Shown: positions 15,558 to 25,695, counted from the first letter of the stretch. The stretch: DNA of 64,000 nt from an uncultured Desulfovibrio sp. (GCA_913063155.1 CAJXYU010000003.1:434001-498000); one strand, 5' to 3'. Notes: a model not told the origin generated them from the letters alone. A program made the numbers and translations.

Positions 15558-16796
15558 ATGGAAGAGCTGCTTATTCAAGACCCGCACGTCGCCGCCGCCA
15601 TCGCCGCGGAGATCGATCGTCAGGTGAGCAAGCTGGAACTCATCGCCAGCGAAAACTTCGTCTCCACAGCCGTGCGCCAGGCGCAGGGCAGCATCATGAC
15701 GCACAAGTACGCCGAAGGCTACCCGGGCAAGCGCTACTACGGCGGTTGCGAATTCGTCGACATCGCCGAAGACCTGGCCCGTGACCGCGCCAAGGAACTC
15801 TTCGACGCCGAGTACGTTAACGTGCAGCCCCACTCCGGATCCCAGGCCAACATGGCCGTGTATTTCGCCTGCTGCCAGCCCGGCGACACCATTCTGGGCA
15901 TGGACTTGTCCCACGGCGGGCACCTGACCCACGGCAGCCCGGTCAACTTCTCCGGCAAGCTCTTCAACGTGGTATCCTACGGCGTGAACAAGGAAACCCA
16001 GACCATCGACTACGACCAGGTCCTGGAACTGGCCAAGGAAAACCGGCCCAAGATGATCGTGGCCGGCGCCAGCGCCTACCCGCGCGTCATCGACTTCAAG
16101 CGTTTCCGCGAAATCGCCGACGAAGTGGGCGCCAAGCTCATGGTGGACATGGCCCACATCGCCGGGCTCATCGCCGCCGGCGAACACCCGAGCTGCATCG
16201 AGCACGCGCACTTCACCACCACCACGACCCACAAGACCCTGCGCGGCCCCCGGGGCGGCATGATCCTGTCCAACCAGGACCAGGAAAAGGTGCTCAACTC
16301 CCAGATTTTCCCCGGCATCCAGGGCGGACCGCTCATGCACGTCATCGCCGCCAAGGCCGTGGCTTTCGGCGAAGCCCTGAATGAAGGCTTCAAGGAATAC
16401 CAGCAGCAGGTGATCAAGAATGCGAAGGTGCTGGCGAACTCCCTGCAGGAGGCCGGCTTCAACCTCGTCTCCGGAGGTACCGACAACCACCTCATGCTCG
16501 TAGACCTGACCAACAAGGACATCACCGGCAAAGACGCCGAACACGCCCTGGACCTGGCAGGCATCACCGTAAACAAGAACACCGTCCCCTTCGAGACCCG
16601 TTCGCCGTTCGTGACCTCGGGCATCCGCCTGGGCACCCCGGCTCTGACCACCCGGGGCATGATCGAGGAAGACATGATCGTGGTGGCCGAAGCCATTGTC
16701 GCGGCCCTCGAAAACTACCAGAACGAAAAGGCGCTGGAAGAAATCTCCCAGGAAGTGGAAGAGTTCGCATCCCAGTTCCCCCTTTACGCTTGGTAA
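15558..16796 (+). CDS. glyA: Serine hydroxymethyltransferase
   Basis: This 412-residue PLP enzyme interconverts serine and glycine with tetrahydrofolate. The PLP lysine is in [13 protein letters not shown], and [11 protein letters not shown] near the N-terminus and [15 protein letters not shown] near the C-terminus are conserved. The start MEELLIQDP is chosen because AGGGG lies upstream and the length then matches the family; a longer in-frame extension to 15438 is not conserved. It sits between the fatty-acid and riboflavin blocks and is flanked by terminators, so it is a separate unit. Confidence 0.97.
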   Translation: MEELLIQDPHVAAAIAAEIDRQVSKLELIASENFVSTAVRQAQGSIMTHKYAEGYPGKRYYGGCEFVDIAEDLARDRAKELFDAEYVNVQPHSGSQANMAVYFACCQPGDTILGMDLSHGGHLTHGSPVNFSGKLFNVVSYGVNKETQTIDYDQVLELAKENRPKMIVAGASAYPRVIDFKRFREIADEVGAKLMVDMAHIAGLIAAGEHPSCIEHAHFTTTTTHKTLRGPRGGMILSNQDQEKVLNSQIFPGIQGGPLMHVIAAKAVAFGEALNEGFKEYQQQVIKNAKVLANSLQEAGFNLVSGGTDNHLMLVDLTNKDITGKDAEHALDLAGITVNKNTVPFETRSPFVTSGIRLGTPALTTRGMIEEDMIVVAEAIVAALENYQNEKALEEISQEVEEFASQFPLYAW

Positions 16797-16880
16797 TATT
16801 ATAGTTTTATGTGCGGGGTTGCGAGGAGGGCCTTGTAGAAAAGGGTTCCCCGCGCTCCCCACCAAAACGTTTCAGCCAAA

Positions 16881-16916
16881 AACGCCCGACTGCGTACAAA
16901 GCAGTCGGGCGTTTTG
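16881..16916 (+). terminator. Intrinsic terminator of glyA
   Basis: A stem AACGCCCGACTGC / GCAGTCGGGCGTT is followed by TTTTG. Confidence 0.9.
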
Positions 16917-17154
16917 TCACCGCCAGCACGGATTTCTCCTTGAGCGAAGCGGAATACAATGACGCGCGCCGGCAGGCCATGAGTCCAAAGGAGTAGACCT
17001 TTGGCTGGGGGCAAGGGCAACGCCCCGATCGTCAAAGGCCTCCCGAACAGGCTCCCCAAAAACCAAGTATTTTCATTCGATGACAACCGTGCTAGGGATT
17101 TCCCCTGACACTTGAAAATCCCACCGGACGAAAACAAAATCTGGAGAGAAATAC
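16917..17154. other. Intergenic stretch without a recognised gene
   Basis: The 358 bases between glyA and comEB hold the glyA terminator. The remaining 238 bases show no codon structure, no tRNA and no convincing -35/-10 pair. An FMN riboswitch was looked for and not seen. Confidence 0.5.
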
Positions 17155-17619
17155 ATGCCCAACAGAATGCCCTGGCCTGAATATTTCATGAGCATCGCAC
17201 ACCTGGTAGCCCAACGCTCCACCTGCCTTCGCCGCGCCGTGGGCGCAATCGCCGTGTTGGACAAACGCGTGGTGGCCACCGGCTATAACGGCGTTCCTTC
17301 CAGGGTTCCCCACTGTGAGGAAGTGGGCTGCATCCGCGAAAAGCTGGGAGTGCCCTCCGGCCAGCGCCACGAACTGTGCCGAGGGCTGCACGCCGAGCAG
17401 AACGTCATCATCCAGGCGGCCACCCACGGCCTGTCCCTGCAAGGGTGCGACATCTACTGCACCACCCAGCCCTGCCTGATCTGCACCAAGATGCTCATCA
17501 ATGTAGGCGCGGCAAACATCTACTACGCGGAACACTATCCCGACGAACTGGCCGAAGCCATGTTGGCCGAGGCAGGGGTGAAACATGCGCTGCTCGAAGG
17601 CGACTTCCAGCCCAAATAA
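17155..17619 (+). CDS. dCMP deaminase family protein (ComEB-like)
   Basis: This 154-residue zinc-dependent cytidine/deoxycytidylate deaminase has the catalytic LHAEQNVI (zinc His and proton-shuttle Glu) and the zinc pair in PCLICTKM. An additional zinc site is suggested by HCEEVGC and HELC. The reaction expected is dCMP to dUMP, feeding dTMP synthesis, although relatives next to ribD could act on other amines. It overlaps ribD by 35 bases, so the two are translationally linked. Confidence 0.9.
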   Translation: MPNRMPWPEYFMSIAHLVAQRSTCLRRAVGAIAVLDKRVVATGYNGVPSRVPHCEEVGCIREKLGVPSGQRHELCRGLHAEQNVIIQAATHGLSLQGCDIYCTTQPCLICTKMLINVGAANIYYAEHYPDELAEAMLAEAGVKHALLEGDFQPK

Positions 17620-18739
17620 ATTCATGTCCCGGGCCATCGAACTGGCTCGCCGTGGACGAGGCCCCACAGCCCCCAACCCGTGTGTGGGAGCAGTGCTCGT
17701 GCACGATGGCTACATCGTGTCCGAGGGCTGGCACACGGCCTTCGGCAAGTTGCACGCCGAACGCGAATGCCTGGCGCAGGCGCAGGAGAAAAGACTCTTC
17801 GAAAGCATCAATCCTGCCCTGTGCACCATGTACGTGACCCTGGAACCGTGCAATCACCACGGCAAGACCCCGCCCTGCTCCGAAGGCATCATTGAGGCGG
17901 GTATCGGCAAGGTGGTCATCGGGGCCAGGGACCAGAATCCCAAGGCCGCCGGGGGCGCAGATCGGCTGCGCGAAGCAGGTGTCGAAGTGGAAACCGGCGC
18001 CATGGAACGGGAATGCCGCGATCTCATCGCCGATTTCCTGGTATGGCAACAAACCGACCGCACCTACAACATCCTCAAGATGGCCGCCACACTGGACGGC
18101 AAGATAGCCTCGGCCGAATACAAGCCCGAGCCTGTCTCCAGCCCCGAATCCTTTGCCCGAGTGCATGAACTCAGGGAATTGGCCGACGCGGTCATCGTGG
18201 GCGGCGGCACGTTCTACGCGGACAACCCCGGCCTGACCTGTCGCAAAGACGACTTGCCTGCGGATTTCAAGCAACCCCTGGCCATCGTCGTCACCTCCCG
18301 ACTGCCCGAGTCGGATGCGGCTTTCACCCTGCTGCAGACCAGGCCGGAACAGACCATGTTCTGGACCGACCAAGTCACGTCCGGAAGCGACGCGGCCGAA
18401 GCGCTGAAAGATATCGGCGTGTATGTCGCAGGACTTCCAAAGCAAGGGCAAGGGTTTGATTTCACACCCGGATTCGAGCTGCTGCGCAAGGCATTTGGCT
18501 GCTACTACACCCTGTGCGAAGGCGGCGGCCGCTTGGCCATGGCCCTGGCCGCACAGGGACTTGTCGACGAGCTGATCCACTTCGTGGCCCCCCGCATGCT
18601 GGGCGATGCCGCTGCACCGGCGGCCTACTCGGGGCGCTCCGGAGTGAACATGGCTGACGCTCTGGACTGGAGAACTGTCGATGTGGAACTGACAGGAAAC
18701 GACCTGATGCTGTCCCTCAGACCCGTAAAGAACGAATAA
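17585..18739 (+). CDS. ribD: Bifunctional riboflavin pyrimidine deaminase/reductase
   Basis: This 384-residue enzyme deaminates and then reduces the GTP cyclohydrolase II product in riboflavin synthesis. The N-terminal deaminase domain (about 14-140) has HAERE and [11 protein letters not shown]; the C-terminal reductase domain (about 155-384) has [18 protein letters not shown]. The chosen ATG lies inside comEB and has GGGGTG seven bases upstream; the ATG at 17624 ([11 protein letters not shown]) would lose only 13 residues. In related genomes ribE follows directly, but here three other genes are interposed. Confidence 0.95.
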   Translation: MRCSKATSSPNKFMSRAIELARRGRGPTAPNPCVGAVLVHDGYIVSEGWHTAFGKLHAERECLAQAQEKRLFESINPALCTMYVTLEPCNHHGKTPPCSEGIIEAGIGKVVIGARDQNPKAAGGADRLREAGVEVETGAMERECRDLIADFLVWQQTDRTYNILKMAATLDGKIASAEYKPEPVSSPESFARVHELRELADAVIVGGGTFYADNPGLTCRKDDLPADFKQPLAIVVTSRLPESDAAFTLLQTRPEQTMFWTDQVTSGSDAAEALKDIGVYVAGLPKQGQGFDFTPGFELLRKAFGCYYTLCEGGGRLAMALAAQGLVDELIHFVAPRMLGDAAAPAAYSGRSGVNMADALDWRTVDVELTGNDLMLSLRPVKNE

Positions 18740-18793
18740 TCGCACGAATTTTATTATATTCACACTCTTCAACCCTTATGGTATATACAAACC

Positions 18794-19546
18794 ATGAGGG
18801 TTGTTTTCTTGCTGTCGTTAATTCTAGTGGCCGTGTGCGGCGGGAGGGCCACGATTCCGGCGGGTGCCATGGAGCCGGAGGAGCTGATCTACCTGACAGA
18901 GAATTACTATCCGTACAACTATGTTCAGGACGGCAAGGTGGTTGGAATCTCACCGGACATCATCCGCGAAATGTGGAAGGTCATGGGAGCAAGAGAACAG
19001 GAATTCCATCTCTATCCATGGGCGCGGGCCTACCACACGGCGCAAAACGCACCGAATACCGTCCTCTTCGGCATGGCCCGCACCGGGGAACGGGAACATC
19101 TCTTCAAATGGGTCGGCCCCATCACGGTCAATCGCTTCGTCCTTTTCAAACGCAAGGACGCCGACAACGGCCCATTCACCGCCAAGGACCTCAAAGGGGC
19201 CACCGTCGGCACCGTGCGCAACGACGTAAGCGACCAGATCCTGGCAACCATGAAAACCGGCGCGCGCATTCAGCCGGTTTGTACCGTAGACATCAACCTA
19301 CGCAAAATATTGGACAAACGCATCGACTTCCTGGCGCACGAGGAGGCGTGTATGCGCATGCTCCTCAAGAAGCAGCTTCTGAACGAGGACACTCTGGCGC
19401 CGGTACTGACTCTCAGGGAGGTCCCCATCTACATCGCAGTCAGTACCGGCGTGCCCGACGAACTGGTGAAACGCCTCAACTCTGCCCTCGCCCAGGTCCG
19501 CAACTCCCCTGTCTACGACGAAATCTTTGAAAAATACATGCACTGA
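18794..19546 (+). CDS. Periplasmic solute-binding protein, amino-acid type (SBP_bac_3-like)
   Basis: This 250-residue secreted protein has a signal peptide (MRVVFLLSLILVAVCGG..., cleavage near PAGA). Family 3 solute-binding features follow: LTENYYPYNYVQDGKVVGISPDIIREM, the RTGEREHLFKWVGPI segment, and DLKGATVGTVRNDV at the lobe hinge. No permease or ATPase is nearby. Relatives like this, common in Desulfovibrionaceae and other aquatic bacteria, may be orphan binding proteins or sensors. A second member lies at 55339-56133. It breaks the ribD-ribE neighbourhood. Confidence 0.8.
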   Translation: MRVVFLLSLILVAVCGGRATIPAGAMEPEELIYLTENYYPYNYVQDGKVVGISPDIIREMWKVMGAREQEFHLYPWARAYHTAQNAPNTVLFGMARTGEREHLFKWVGPITVNRFVLFKRKDADNGPFTAKDLKGATVGTVRNDVSDQILATMKTGARIQPVCTVDINLRKILDKRIDFLAHEEACMRMLLKKQLLNEDTLAPVLTLREVPIYIAVSTGVPDELVKRLNSALAQVRNSPVYDEIFEKYMH

Positions 19547-19612
19547 TTCATTTTTATCCCCTTCTATTCAAGGCAGTTAAACGCAAAACCCCTGTATGGA
19601 TCCTCTTTTGCA

Positions 19613-19645
19613 TTGACAATATGAACATGAATTCATATTCATATT
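19613..19645 (+). promoter_or_regulatory. Promoter with 28-bp palindromic operator (probable TetR site)
   Basis: TTGACA (19613-19618) and TATTCA (19636-19641) are spaced by 17 bases. The spacer and -10 are covered by a 28-base palindrome (19618-19645; half site AATATGAACATGAA against TTCATATTCATATT) with a single mismatched pair. A repressor bound here would block RNA polymerase. The TetR protein encoded in the same unit is the likely ligand. Confidence 0.75.
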
Positions 19646-19669
19646 CTATCAAAAACACCGGAGGCAATC

Positions 19670-20239
19670 ATGAAAGGATCGTTTTTCAGGGGAACAACCC
19701 ACGTTTGCGACTACAAGTACCAGAAGTCCTTCGACAACTGGCTCAGGCGACTCGTGCACCCTCCTCAGAAGGTGCTGGGCGGCTGGGTGAAACCGGGCAT
19801 GACCGTCATAGACGCGGGGTGCGGCATCGGCTACTTCTCCCTGGGAATGGCCGGACTGGTGGGACCGGGAGGCAAAGTCATCTCCGTTGACCTGCAGGAT
19901 GGAGCATTGGCGAAACTGGAGCAACGCGCGGAAAAATCCGGGCTCGACTCGATCATCGAGACATACAAGTGCGAGGCGGACACCTTGGGTCCCCTACCCA
20001 AGGCCGACTTTGCCCTGGCGTTCTGGATGGTGCACGAAACCCCGGACGCAGGGAACTTCTTCAAGGAACTTCACAGCGCCTTGAACAGGAACAGCTACAT
20101 GCTCTTCACCGAGCCGCCCTTTCACATCAGCAAAAAACGCTTTGAGGAAGAAATCAACCTGGCCGAACAGGCGGGGTTCCGGTTCCTCGGCCAGCCAAAA
20201 ATCCGGTTCTGCAAATCCGCCCTGTTCGAAAGGCCGTAG
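19670..20239 (+). CDS. Class I SAM-dependent methyltransferase
   Basis: This 189-residue Rossmann-fold methyltransferase has motif I VIDAGCGIGYFSLGMA, the acidic ribose-binding loop ISVDLQDG, and a post-motif ADFALAFWMVHE. The substrate is not evident; the small size and FxxH segment resemble small-molecule or lipid methyltransferases. It has a strong GGAGG site and is controlled by the palindromic operator 25 bases upstream. The tetR gene follows after 47 bases, so the pair looks like an inducible modification or detoxification unit. The inducer is unknown. Confidence 0.8.
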   Translation: MKGSFFRGTTHVCDYKYQKSFDNWLRRLVHPPQKVLGGWVKPGMTVIDAGCGIGYFSLGMAGLVGPGGKVISVDLQDGALAKLEQRAEKSGLDSIIETYKCEADTLGPLPKADFALAFWMVHETPDAGNFFKELHSALNRNSYMLFTEPPFHISKKRFEEEINLAEQAGFRFLGQPKIRFCKSALFERP

Positions 20240-20286
20240 CTTGATCCCGGAGTTCCGAAACGGTACACCCCTTTCCTGGAGAAGAC

Positions 20287-20907
20287 ATGACCAACACCGT
20301 GCGCACGCCGCAGCAAAAGCGCAGCATCGAAAAAAAACGCCGCATCCTCAAGGCCGCTTCGGAACTCATCGAACAGAAAGGTTTTTCCGGAATCACCATC
20401 AAGGGCATAGCCCGAAAGGCCAGGGTGGCCGTAGGCACCTTCTACAGCTACTTCAAGGACAAGGACGATCTGCTTCTCAACCTGATCACCTGGCACAAAC
20501 ACGATCTGGAAGAATCCATCTTTGATCACTTCCGCCAATTGGACACCGAATCCATGACCGGACGCGAAATCTGCCGCTGGATTGTGGAGGCGTCTCATGC
20601 CAGCCATATCTACTCCGCGGAAATGCACCGGCAGGCCCTGGCCCTGCGGCTCACGGATGAAGGCGCGCGAGCCCTGTCCATGCAAACCGAACGCTACGCC
20701 CTCCGACAAACCGAACAAATCCTTGAATCCTTGCAGCACAGGCTGCGGGTCACGGATCTGGAGGCCTCCTCCAGGGTGGCCATGGCCGCCATAGAGGAGG
20801 TGGTGCACAGCGAATGCTTCTTCGAGCAAACCATCGAGCGCGACCGCACTTTCGGAGAACTTATCGACATGCTGGCCCGTTACCTGTTCAAGGATCCCGA
20901 CGCATGA
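20287..20907 (+). CDS. TetR-family transcriptional regulator
   Basis: This 206-residue protein has a TetR N-terminal helix-turn-helix (about 12-58: RRILKAASELIEQKGFSGITIKGIARKARVAVGTFYSYF, seen in part) and a helical ligand-binding C-terminal domain with no close family signature I can name. It is expected to bind the palindrome at 19618-19645 upstream of the methyltransferase and so to regulate its own operon. GGAGAAG precedes the start. Confidence 0.9.
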   Translation: MTNTVRTPQQKRSIEKKRRILKAASELIEQKGFSGITIKGIARKARVAVGTFYSYFKDKDDLLLNLITWHKHDLEESIFDHFRQLDTESMTGREICRWIVEASHASHIYSAEMHRQALALRLTDEGARALSMQTERYALRQTEQILESLQHRLRVTDLEASSRVAMAAIEEVVHSECFFEQTIERDRTFGELIDMLARYLFKDPDA

Positions 20908-20966
20908 CGTTTACAGTCGGCCCGGCTCCTGATACTTGAGGGGCACACGACGATAATGAGGTTTGT

Positions 20967-21626
20967 ATGTTCACAGGATTGGTACTGGGAATGGGCAGGA
21001 TCGAATCTGCCGACAACATGGGGAACGAGACGCGCTTCGGCATCCGGGCGCTTTTCGACTTGGACGACATCGTGCTGGGCGAATCCATCGCCGTGAACGG
21101 TGTCTGCCTTACGGTGGAAACCTTCGGAGACCGTTGGTTCACGGCCTATGCCAGCGCCGAGTCCATGCGCGTCACCAACCTTGGCGAGTTCAAGTCCGGC
21201 GGCACCTGCAACCTGGAACGGGCCATGGCCGTGGGCGACCGCCTCGGCGGGCACATCGTCAGCGGGCACGTGGACTGCGTGGCCCAGGTGATGGAAGTAC
21301 GGCCATCGGGCGAATCCAAGATCTACCGAATATCCTACCCGACGAGCCAGGGTCGATACGTCATCACCAAAGGCTCCGTGGCTCTGGACGGCATCAGCCT
21401 GACCGTAAACGCCTGCGGCAAGGACTGGCTGGAGGTGAACATCATCCCCGAAACCCAAAAGGCCACCACCATTTCCGGCTGGGTTCCCGGCCGCAAGATA
21501 AACATGGAGACCGACGTCATCGGCAAGTACGTGGAGCGCATGGTGGCTCCATGGACCGAAGCCGGGGACGTTGAAGAAAAAAAATCCGGCCTGACCATGG
21601 AATTCCTGGCCAAGCACGGATTCTAG
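20967..21626 (+). CDS. ribE: Riboflavin synthase, alpha chain
   Basis: This 219-residue enzyme dismutates two lumazine molecules to riboflavin. It consists of two lumazine-binding barrels, the first starting MFTGLVLGMGRIES with a GESIAVNGVCLTV motif and the second with GSVALDGISLTVN. It receives the product of RibH, which is encoded farther along. GAGG lies seven bases before the start. It ends at a strong terminator, so it is not cotranscribed with ribBA here. Confidence 0.95.
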   Translation: MFTGLVLGMGRIESADNMGNETRFGIRALFDLDDIVLGESIAVNGVCLTVETFGDRWFTAYASAESMRVTNLGEFKSGGTCNLERAMAVGDRLGGHIVSGHVDCVAQVMEVRPSGESKIYRISYPTSQGRYVITKGSVALDGISLTVNACGKDWLEVNIIPETQKATTISGWVPGRKINMETDVIGKYVERMVAPWTEAGDVEEKKSGLTMEFLAKHGF

Positions 21627-21645
21627 GCACATCTCCGATGAATTC

Positions 21646-21681
21646 AAAGGCCCCCTGCACCCGGTGCAGGGGGCCTTTATC
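21646..21681 (+). terminator. Intrinsic terminator of ribE
   Basis: A 15-base-pair perfect stem (AAAGGCCCCCTGCAC / GTGCAGGGGGCCTTT) is followed by a short T-containing tail. Confidence 0.85.
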
Positions 21682-21756
21682 ATTGACCCCTTTTTCCACC
21701 CACATAATCATACCCGGACAAAACACTTTCTCTTTCAATTTCAAAGGAGGCGGGAT

Positions 21757-22083
21757 ATGGAATTTCTCTTCTGGCTGGCCGTACTCATCATTGTCTGCGC
21801 GGGCTGGTGGAAAATGTTCGAAAAGGCAGGCGCCCCCGGCTGGGCGGCCATCATCCCCATCTACAATCTCTGGGTGCTCAACCGCATAGGCGGCAAGCCC
21901 TGGTGGTGGATGATTCTCTATTTCGTACCCCTCATCAACCTGGTCATGCTCTTCCTCCTGTATATGGCGGTGGCCAGAAAATTCGGGGAAGGCTTCATTT
22001 ATGCGGTGGGCTTATTCATTCTGCCCATCATTTTCTTCCCCATTCTCGGATTCGGCAGAGCGCAATACAGTGCAGCCGCTTAA
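21757..22083 (+). CDS. Small membrane protein, DUF5684-like
   Basis: This 108-residue integral membrane protein has three predicted helices. The segment GAPGWAAIIPIYNLWVLNRIGGKPWWWMILYFVP, seen in part, is typical of DUF5684 proteins, which are sometimes found beside or fused to signal peptidase I. The function is unknown. An AAAGGAGG site fixes the start. It stands alone between the ribE terminator and the glycosyltransferase gene. Confidence 0.75.
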   Translation: MEFLFWLAVLIIVCAGWWKMFEKAGAPGWAAIIPIYNLWVLNRIGGKPWWWMILYFVPLINLVMLFLLYMAVARKFGEGFIYAVGLFILPIIFFPILGFGRAQYSAAA

Positions 22084-22101
22084 AGCTGCAGGAAAAAACA
22101 T

Positions 22102-22126
22102 GGGGGCCTTTTGTTAAAAGACCCCC
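22102..22126 (+). terminator. Probable terminator of the DUF5684 gene
   Basis: A stem GGGGG-CTTTT / AAAAG-CCCCC with one internal mismatch. The T run is weak. Confidence 0.55.
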
Positions 22127-22319
22127 TCAATTCTTCCTGAATTCTGCCGGAAACATCCCTCCCTCTCCAAATTCATCATCTTGTCGCGTTATAATTTCAC
22201 CCGCCTTTCTAAAGAATCGAACAAAGTCTGCCGATCAAACAAGAGAACAGGCGGAATTTATCCGCCGTCCGGGAGCCCGCACGGAAGCGGATTCCCAAGG
22301 GGAACAGGGAGATAAAGGC

Positions 22320-23045
22320 ATGGCCACGGACGGCAATGTTCTTTTCAGCATAATCACACCAAGCGTGGGATGCAGACCGCGCGCCCTGCAGTATGCGGTG
22401 GACAGCGTGGAAAAGGCTGCACGATTCGCAGGTCTCGGCCCGGAGCAGGTCGAGATCCTCATCGGTTTTGACGGTGTAAAGGGAACTCCTCCCAACAGCC
22501 CCCTGTCCATGCGCTGCATCAACTTCCCCCCCGACAACGACTGGGGCAACGGCATCCGCAACATGCTGGTGAAGATAGCCAAAGGCCGCAAGCTCATCTT
22601 CCTGGACGACGATAACGTGCTCAAGCCCAATGCGTTGCGCCTGTACTTGAAACATTTCGAAGCCGAAATGATCATCGGCCGCATCGACACTCAGCTGGCC
22701 TTCGACAAACCCTACATTCCTGAAGACGGCGACGGCTCCGTGGTGCGCCCCTGCAACATCGACCCGCTCTGCCTCTGCCTTTCCCGCGAACTGGTTGTGG
22801 ACCGCTGCAGCGGCTGGGGCTACCAGGGCAAATACGAGGCCGACTATCTGAACATCCTCGACTGGCACCGTCGCGCCCGCAGCGTGGTGGCCATGGACGA
22901 CCTTGTGGGCATCTACGATGCAGGCCGCAGCCTGGACCGCGCAGCCCTGTCCCGCCGCCAGATGAACCTGCTGGACCGCATGGCCGCCGAAAAAGGCGTG
23001 CCTGCACAGGGAGTCAGAAACAACGTGGTGGCCTTCAACTCCTGA
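22320..23045 (+). CDS. Glycosyltransferase, GT2-like
   Basis: This 241-residue GT-A fold protein opens VLFSIITPSVGCRPRALQYAVDSV. It has an acidic metal/nucleotide motif FLDDDNVLKPNAL at about 100, and a conserved QLAFDKPYIPEDGDGS acceptor-side region. No membrane segments are seen, so it is likely cytoplasmic and non-processive. Donor and acceptor are unknown. A possible -10 TATAAT at 22190-22195 and GGGAG before the ATG support the start. It is one of the accessory genes inside the riboflavin locus. Confidence 0.7.
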   Translation: MATDGNVLFSIITPSVGCRPRALQYAVDSVEKAARFAGLGPEQVEILIGFDGVKGTPPNSPLSMRCINFPPDNDWGNGIRNMLVKIAKGRKLIFLDDDNVLKPNALRLYLKHFEAEMIIGRIDTQLAFDKPYIPEDGDGSVVRPCNIDPLCLCLSRELVVDRCSGWGYQGKYEADYLNILDWHRRARSVVAMDDLVGIYDAGRSLDRAALSRRQMNLLDRMAAEKGVPAQGVRNNVVAFNS

Positions 23046-23138
23046 CCGCCGCCGATCCCCACATCCCCGCCTCGACACAAAATCCGCTTTGGCGTATCCT
23101 GCGCCCTCCTTTTTGCCATGCATACCGAGGAGAGAATC

Positions 23139-23711
23139 ATGGAACCGACACGCTGCCCCTGGGCCAAGCACCCGCTCGAAATCGAATACCACGACCATGA
23201 GTGGGGCGTCCCTTTGCGCGACGACCGCAAGCAGTTTGAATTCCTGCTGCTCGAATCGGCCCAGGCAGGGTTGAGTTGGCTGACCATCCTCAAACGCAGA
23301 GAAAACTACCGGACCGCCTTTGCCGACTTCGATCCGGAGATCGTGGCCCGCTTCGATCAGACCATGGTGGAGAATCTGATGCAGGACACAGGCATCATCC
23401 GCAACCGCAAGAAAATCGAGTCCGCCATAAACAACGCGCAGGCCTTTCTGAATATTCGGAAAGAATTCGGCACGTTCTGCAATTATGTATGGGGATTCGT
23501 TGACGGTTCTCCCATCCGGAACGCCTGGAAAAGCCTTGATGAGATTCCCGCCACGACGCCTCTTTCCGAGACCCTGTCCAAGGACCTGAAAAAACGAGGC
23601 TTCACCTTTATGGGGCCCACCATTGTCTACGCGTACATGCAGGCCACAGGTATGGTTAACGATCACCTGGTCTCCTGCCCCCGCCACGAAGATGTCAGGT
23701 CCATGGAGTGA
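23139..23711 (+). CDS. tag: DNA-3-methyladenine glycosylase I
   Basis: This 190-residue DNA repair enzyme excises 3-methyladenine. The conserved opening RCPWAKHPLEIEYHDHEWG and the QAGLSWLTILKKRENYR-like block match Tag. The zinc snap ligands are visible as Cys6 and the early His, with the His and Cys in VNDHLVSCPRHE at the C-terminus. GAGGAGAG supports the start at MEPTRC. It probably forms its own unit. Confidence 0.93.
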   Translation: MEPTRCPWAKHPLEIEYHDHEWGVPLRDDRKQFEFLLLESAQAGLSWLTILKRRENYRTAFADFDPEIVARFDQTMVENLMQDTGIIRNRKKIESAINNAQAFLNIRKEFGTFCNYVWGFVDGSPIRNAWKSLDEIPATTPLSETLSKDLKKRGFTFMGPTIVYAYMQATGMVNDHLVSCPRHEDVRSME

Positions 23712-23813
23712 TCAGGCGCAAAACTCACCTTCCTGCCTCGCTCCATAAATGGCCCGCATTCCTTGCTTTGCCTCCGGCATTACGGCCTCCCCACCCGGCC
23801 TTCACAGGAACAT

Positions 23814-23835
23814 CAAATATTAATATAAATATTTG
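23814..23835. promoter_or_regulatory. AT-rich inverted repeat upstream of ribBA
   Basis: CAAATATT and AATATTTG flank a 6-base centre, 136 bases before the ribBA start. It could be an operator or part of a promoter. No RFN (FMN riboswitch) element is present in this 260-base gap. Confidence 0.35.
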
Positions 23836-23971
23836 TATTTTATAAACATTTACTGCAAGAAAATTCCATTTCACCATTGAAGACTTTTCAGGTAAATAGG
23901 GGGGTTCCATAATTATGGACCAACGGAAACACCCTTCCGCTGGATATATAGCTCTTTCAAGAGGTGAAAAA

Positions 23972-25189
23972 ATGCCGCTGTGCACCATAGAAGAAGCCAT
24001 TGAGGATATCCGCCAAGGTAAAATGGTCATCATGGTCGATGACGAAGACCGTGAAAACGAAGGCGATCTGGTCTGCGCCGCAGAACATGTGACGCCCGCC
24101 ATCATCAACTTCATGGCCACCCACGGCCGTGGACTCATCTGCCTGGCCATGGACGGCGAGCTGGTCGACCGCCTCAAGCTGCCCATGATGGCCCAAAGCA
24201 ACGAATCCCAGTTCGGCACCAACTTCACGGTTTCCATCGAGGCCCGTGAAGGCGTGACCACAGGAATTTCCGCATTCGACCGCGCCACCACCATACAAAA
24301 AGCCGTGGCCGACGACGTGACTCCCCACGACATCGTCACCCCCGGCCACATCTTTCCGCTGCGCGCCAAGGACGGCGGCGTTCTCGTTCGTGCGGGCCAG
24401 ACCGAAGGTTCTGTGGACATCTCCCGCCTCGCCGGAGAAAAACCGGCCGGCGTCATCTGCGAAATCATGCGCGACGACGGTGAAATGGCCCGTATGCCGG
24501 ACCTGGAAAAATTCGCAGAACAGCACGACCTCAAGATCTGCTCGGTCGCCGACCTCATCGCCTACCGCATGCAGTTCGGGGACGTTTCCGTAACCAAGGT
24601 CGCCGACGCCGAGCTGCCCACGCGTTGGGGACATTTCAAGAGCACAGCCTTCCATTCTTCTTCCGACGGGAAAACCCACATTGCCCTGCACATGGGCGAC
24701 ATCCACCCCGACGAGCCAGTGCTGGTGCGCGTGCATTCCGAGTGCCTTACCGGCGACGTGTTCGGCTCACTGCGCTGCGACTGCGGCAACCAGCTTGCCG
24801 ACGCCATGTGCATGATCCGCAACGAGGGCAAGGGCGTGCTGGTCTATATGCGCCAGGAAGGGCGTGGCATAGGTCTGGGCAACAAAATCAAGGCCTACCA
24901 CCTGCAGGACCAGGGCTACGACACCGTGGAAGCCAACGTGAAGCTCGGCTTTCCGCCGGACATGCGCGACTACGGCGTGGGAGCGCAGATCCTGGTGGCT
25001 CTGGGCGTGTCCAAGATGCGCCTGATGACCAACAACCCCAAGAAGATGGTGGGGCTGGAAGGCTACGGCCTGGAGGTCTTCGAGCGTGTGCCCATTGAAA
25101 CAGGCGCCTGCGAAGTCAACCTCGAATACCTGAAGACCAAAAAGAAAAAGATGGGGCACATGCTCCACTTTGAAGATGAAAACGAGTAA
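23972..25189 (+). CDS. ribBA: Bifunctional DHBP synthase / GTP cyclohydrolase II
   Basis: This 405-residue enzyme supplies both precursors of riboflavin. The N-terminal RibB domain (about 1-205) has [12 protein letters not shown] and HGRGLICLA-type motifs. The C-terminal RibA domain (about 210-400) keeps the zinc cysteines in [17 protein letters not shown] and the RQEGRGIGL loop, so both halves look active. The start MPLCTIEE is preferred over an upstream ATG because AGAGGTG lies eight bases before it. It begins the operon ribBA-ribH-nusB-leuS. Confidence 0.95.
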   Translation: MPLCTIEEAIEDIRQGKMVIMVDDEDRENEGDLVCAAEHVTPAIINFMATHGRGLICLAMDGELVDRLKLPMMAQSNESQFGTNFTVSIEAREGVTTGISAFDRATTIQKAVADDVTPHDIVTPGHIFPLRAKDGGVLVRAGQTEGSVDISRLAGEKPAGVICEIMRDDGEMARMPDLEKFAEQHDLKICSVADLIAYRMQFGDVSVTKVADAELPTRWGHFKSTAFHSSSDGKTHIALHMGDIHPDEPVLVRVHSECLTGDVFGSLRCDCGNQLADAMCMIRNEGKGVLVYMRQEGRGIGLGNKIKAYHLQDQGYDTVEANVKLGFPPDMRDYGVGAQILVALGVSKMRLMTNNPKKMVGLEGYGLEVFERVPIETGACEVNLEYLKTKKKKMGHMLHFEDENE

Positions 25190-25221
25190 CGTCACACAAA
25201 ACTGACGCGGAGGATATTTCC

Positions 25222-25692
25222 ATGCTGCACGTGAAGACCATTGAAGGACAACTCGAAGCCAAAGGCCTGAAAGTGGGCCTTGTCGCCGGACGTTTCAACG
25301 ACTTCATCGTCGACAAACTCATCGGTGGCTCGGTTGACTACCTGACCCGCCACGGCCTCGAGCGCGAGAACATCACTCTGGTCAAGGCTCCCGGCGCTTT
25401 CGAACTGCCCCTGGTGGCCAAGAAGATGGCCGAATCCGGCAAGTACGACGGCATCGTGGTACTCGGCGCGGTCATCCGCGGCGCAACCCCGCACTTCGAC
25501 TTCGTATCCAACGAGTGCGCCAAGGGCGTCGCCCAGGCCAGCCTGGAGTCGGGTGTGCCCATGGGTTTCGGCGTGCTGACCTGCGACACCCTGGAACAGG
25601 CCATTGAACGCGCCGGTTCCAAGGCGGGCAACAAGGGTGTTGAAGCCGCTTCCGCCCTGCTGGAAACCATCCGCGTTCTGGAGCAACTGTAG
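25222..25692 (+). CDS. ribH: 6,7-dimethyl-8-ribityllumazine synthase
   Basis: This 156-residue protein is the lumazine synthase, condensing the RibBA/RibD products. [39 protein letters not shown] and [12 protein letters not shown] are all family blocks, and the catalytic His is in the PHFDFV segment. A GGAGG site precedes it, 32 bases after ribBA. It is normally an oligomeric capsid of 60 or 10 subunits. Confidence 0.96.
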   Translation: MLHVKTIEGQLEAKGLKVGLVAGRFNDFIVDKLIGGSVDYLTRHGLERENITLVKAPGAFELPLVAKKMAESGKYDGIVVLGAVIRGATPHFDFVSNECAKGVAQASLESGVPMGFGVLTCDTLEQAIERAGSKAGNKGVEAASALLETIRVLEQL

Positions 25693-25695
25693 TTC

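Noticed and set aside
16797-17154. FMN riboswitch upstream of the riboflavin genes
   Set aside because: None of the conserved RFN segments was found here or in the 23712-23971 gap before ribBA.
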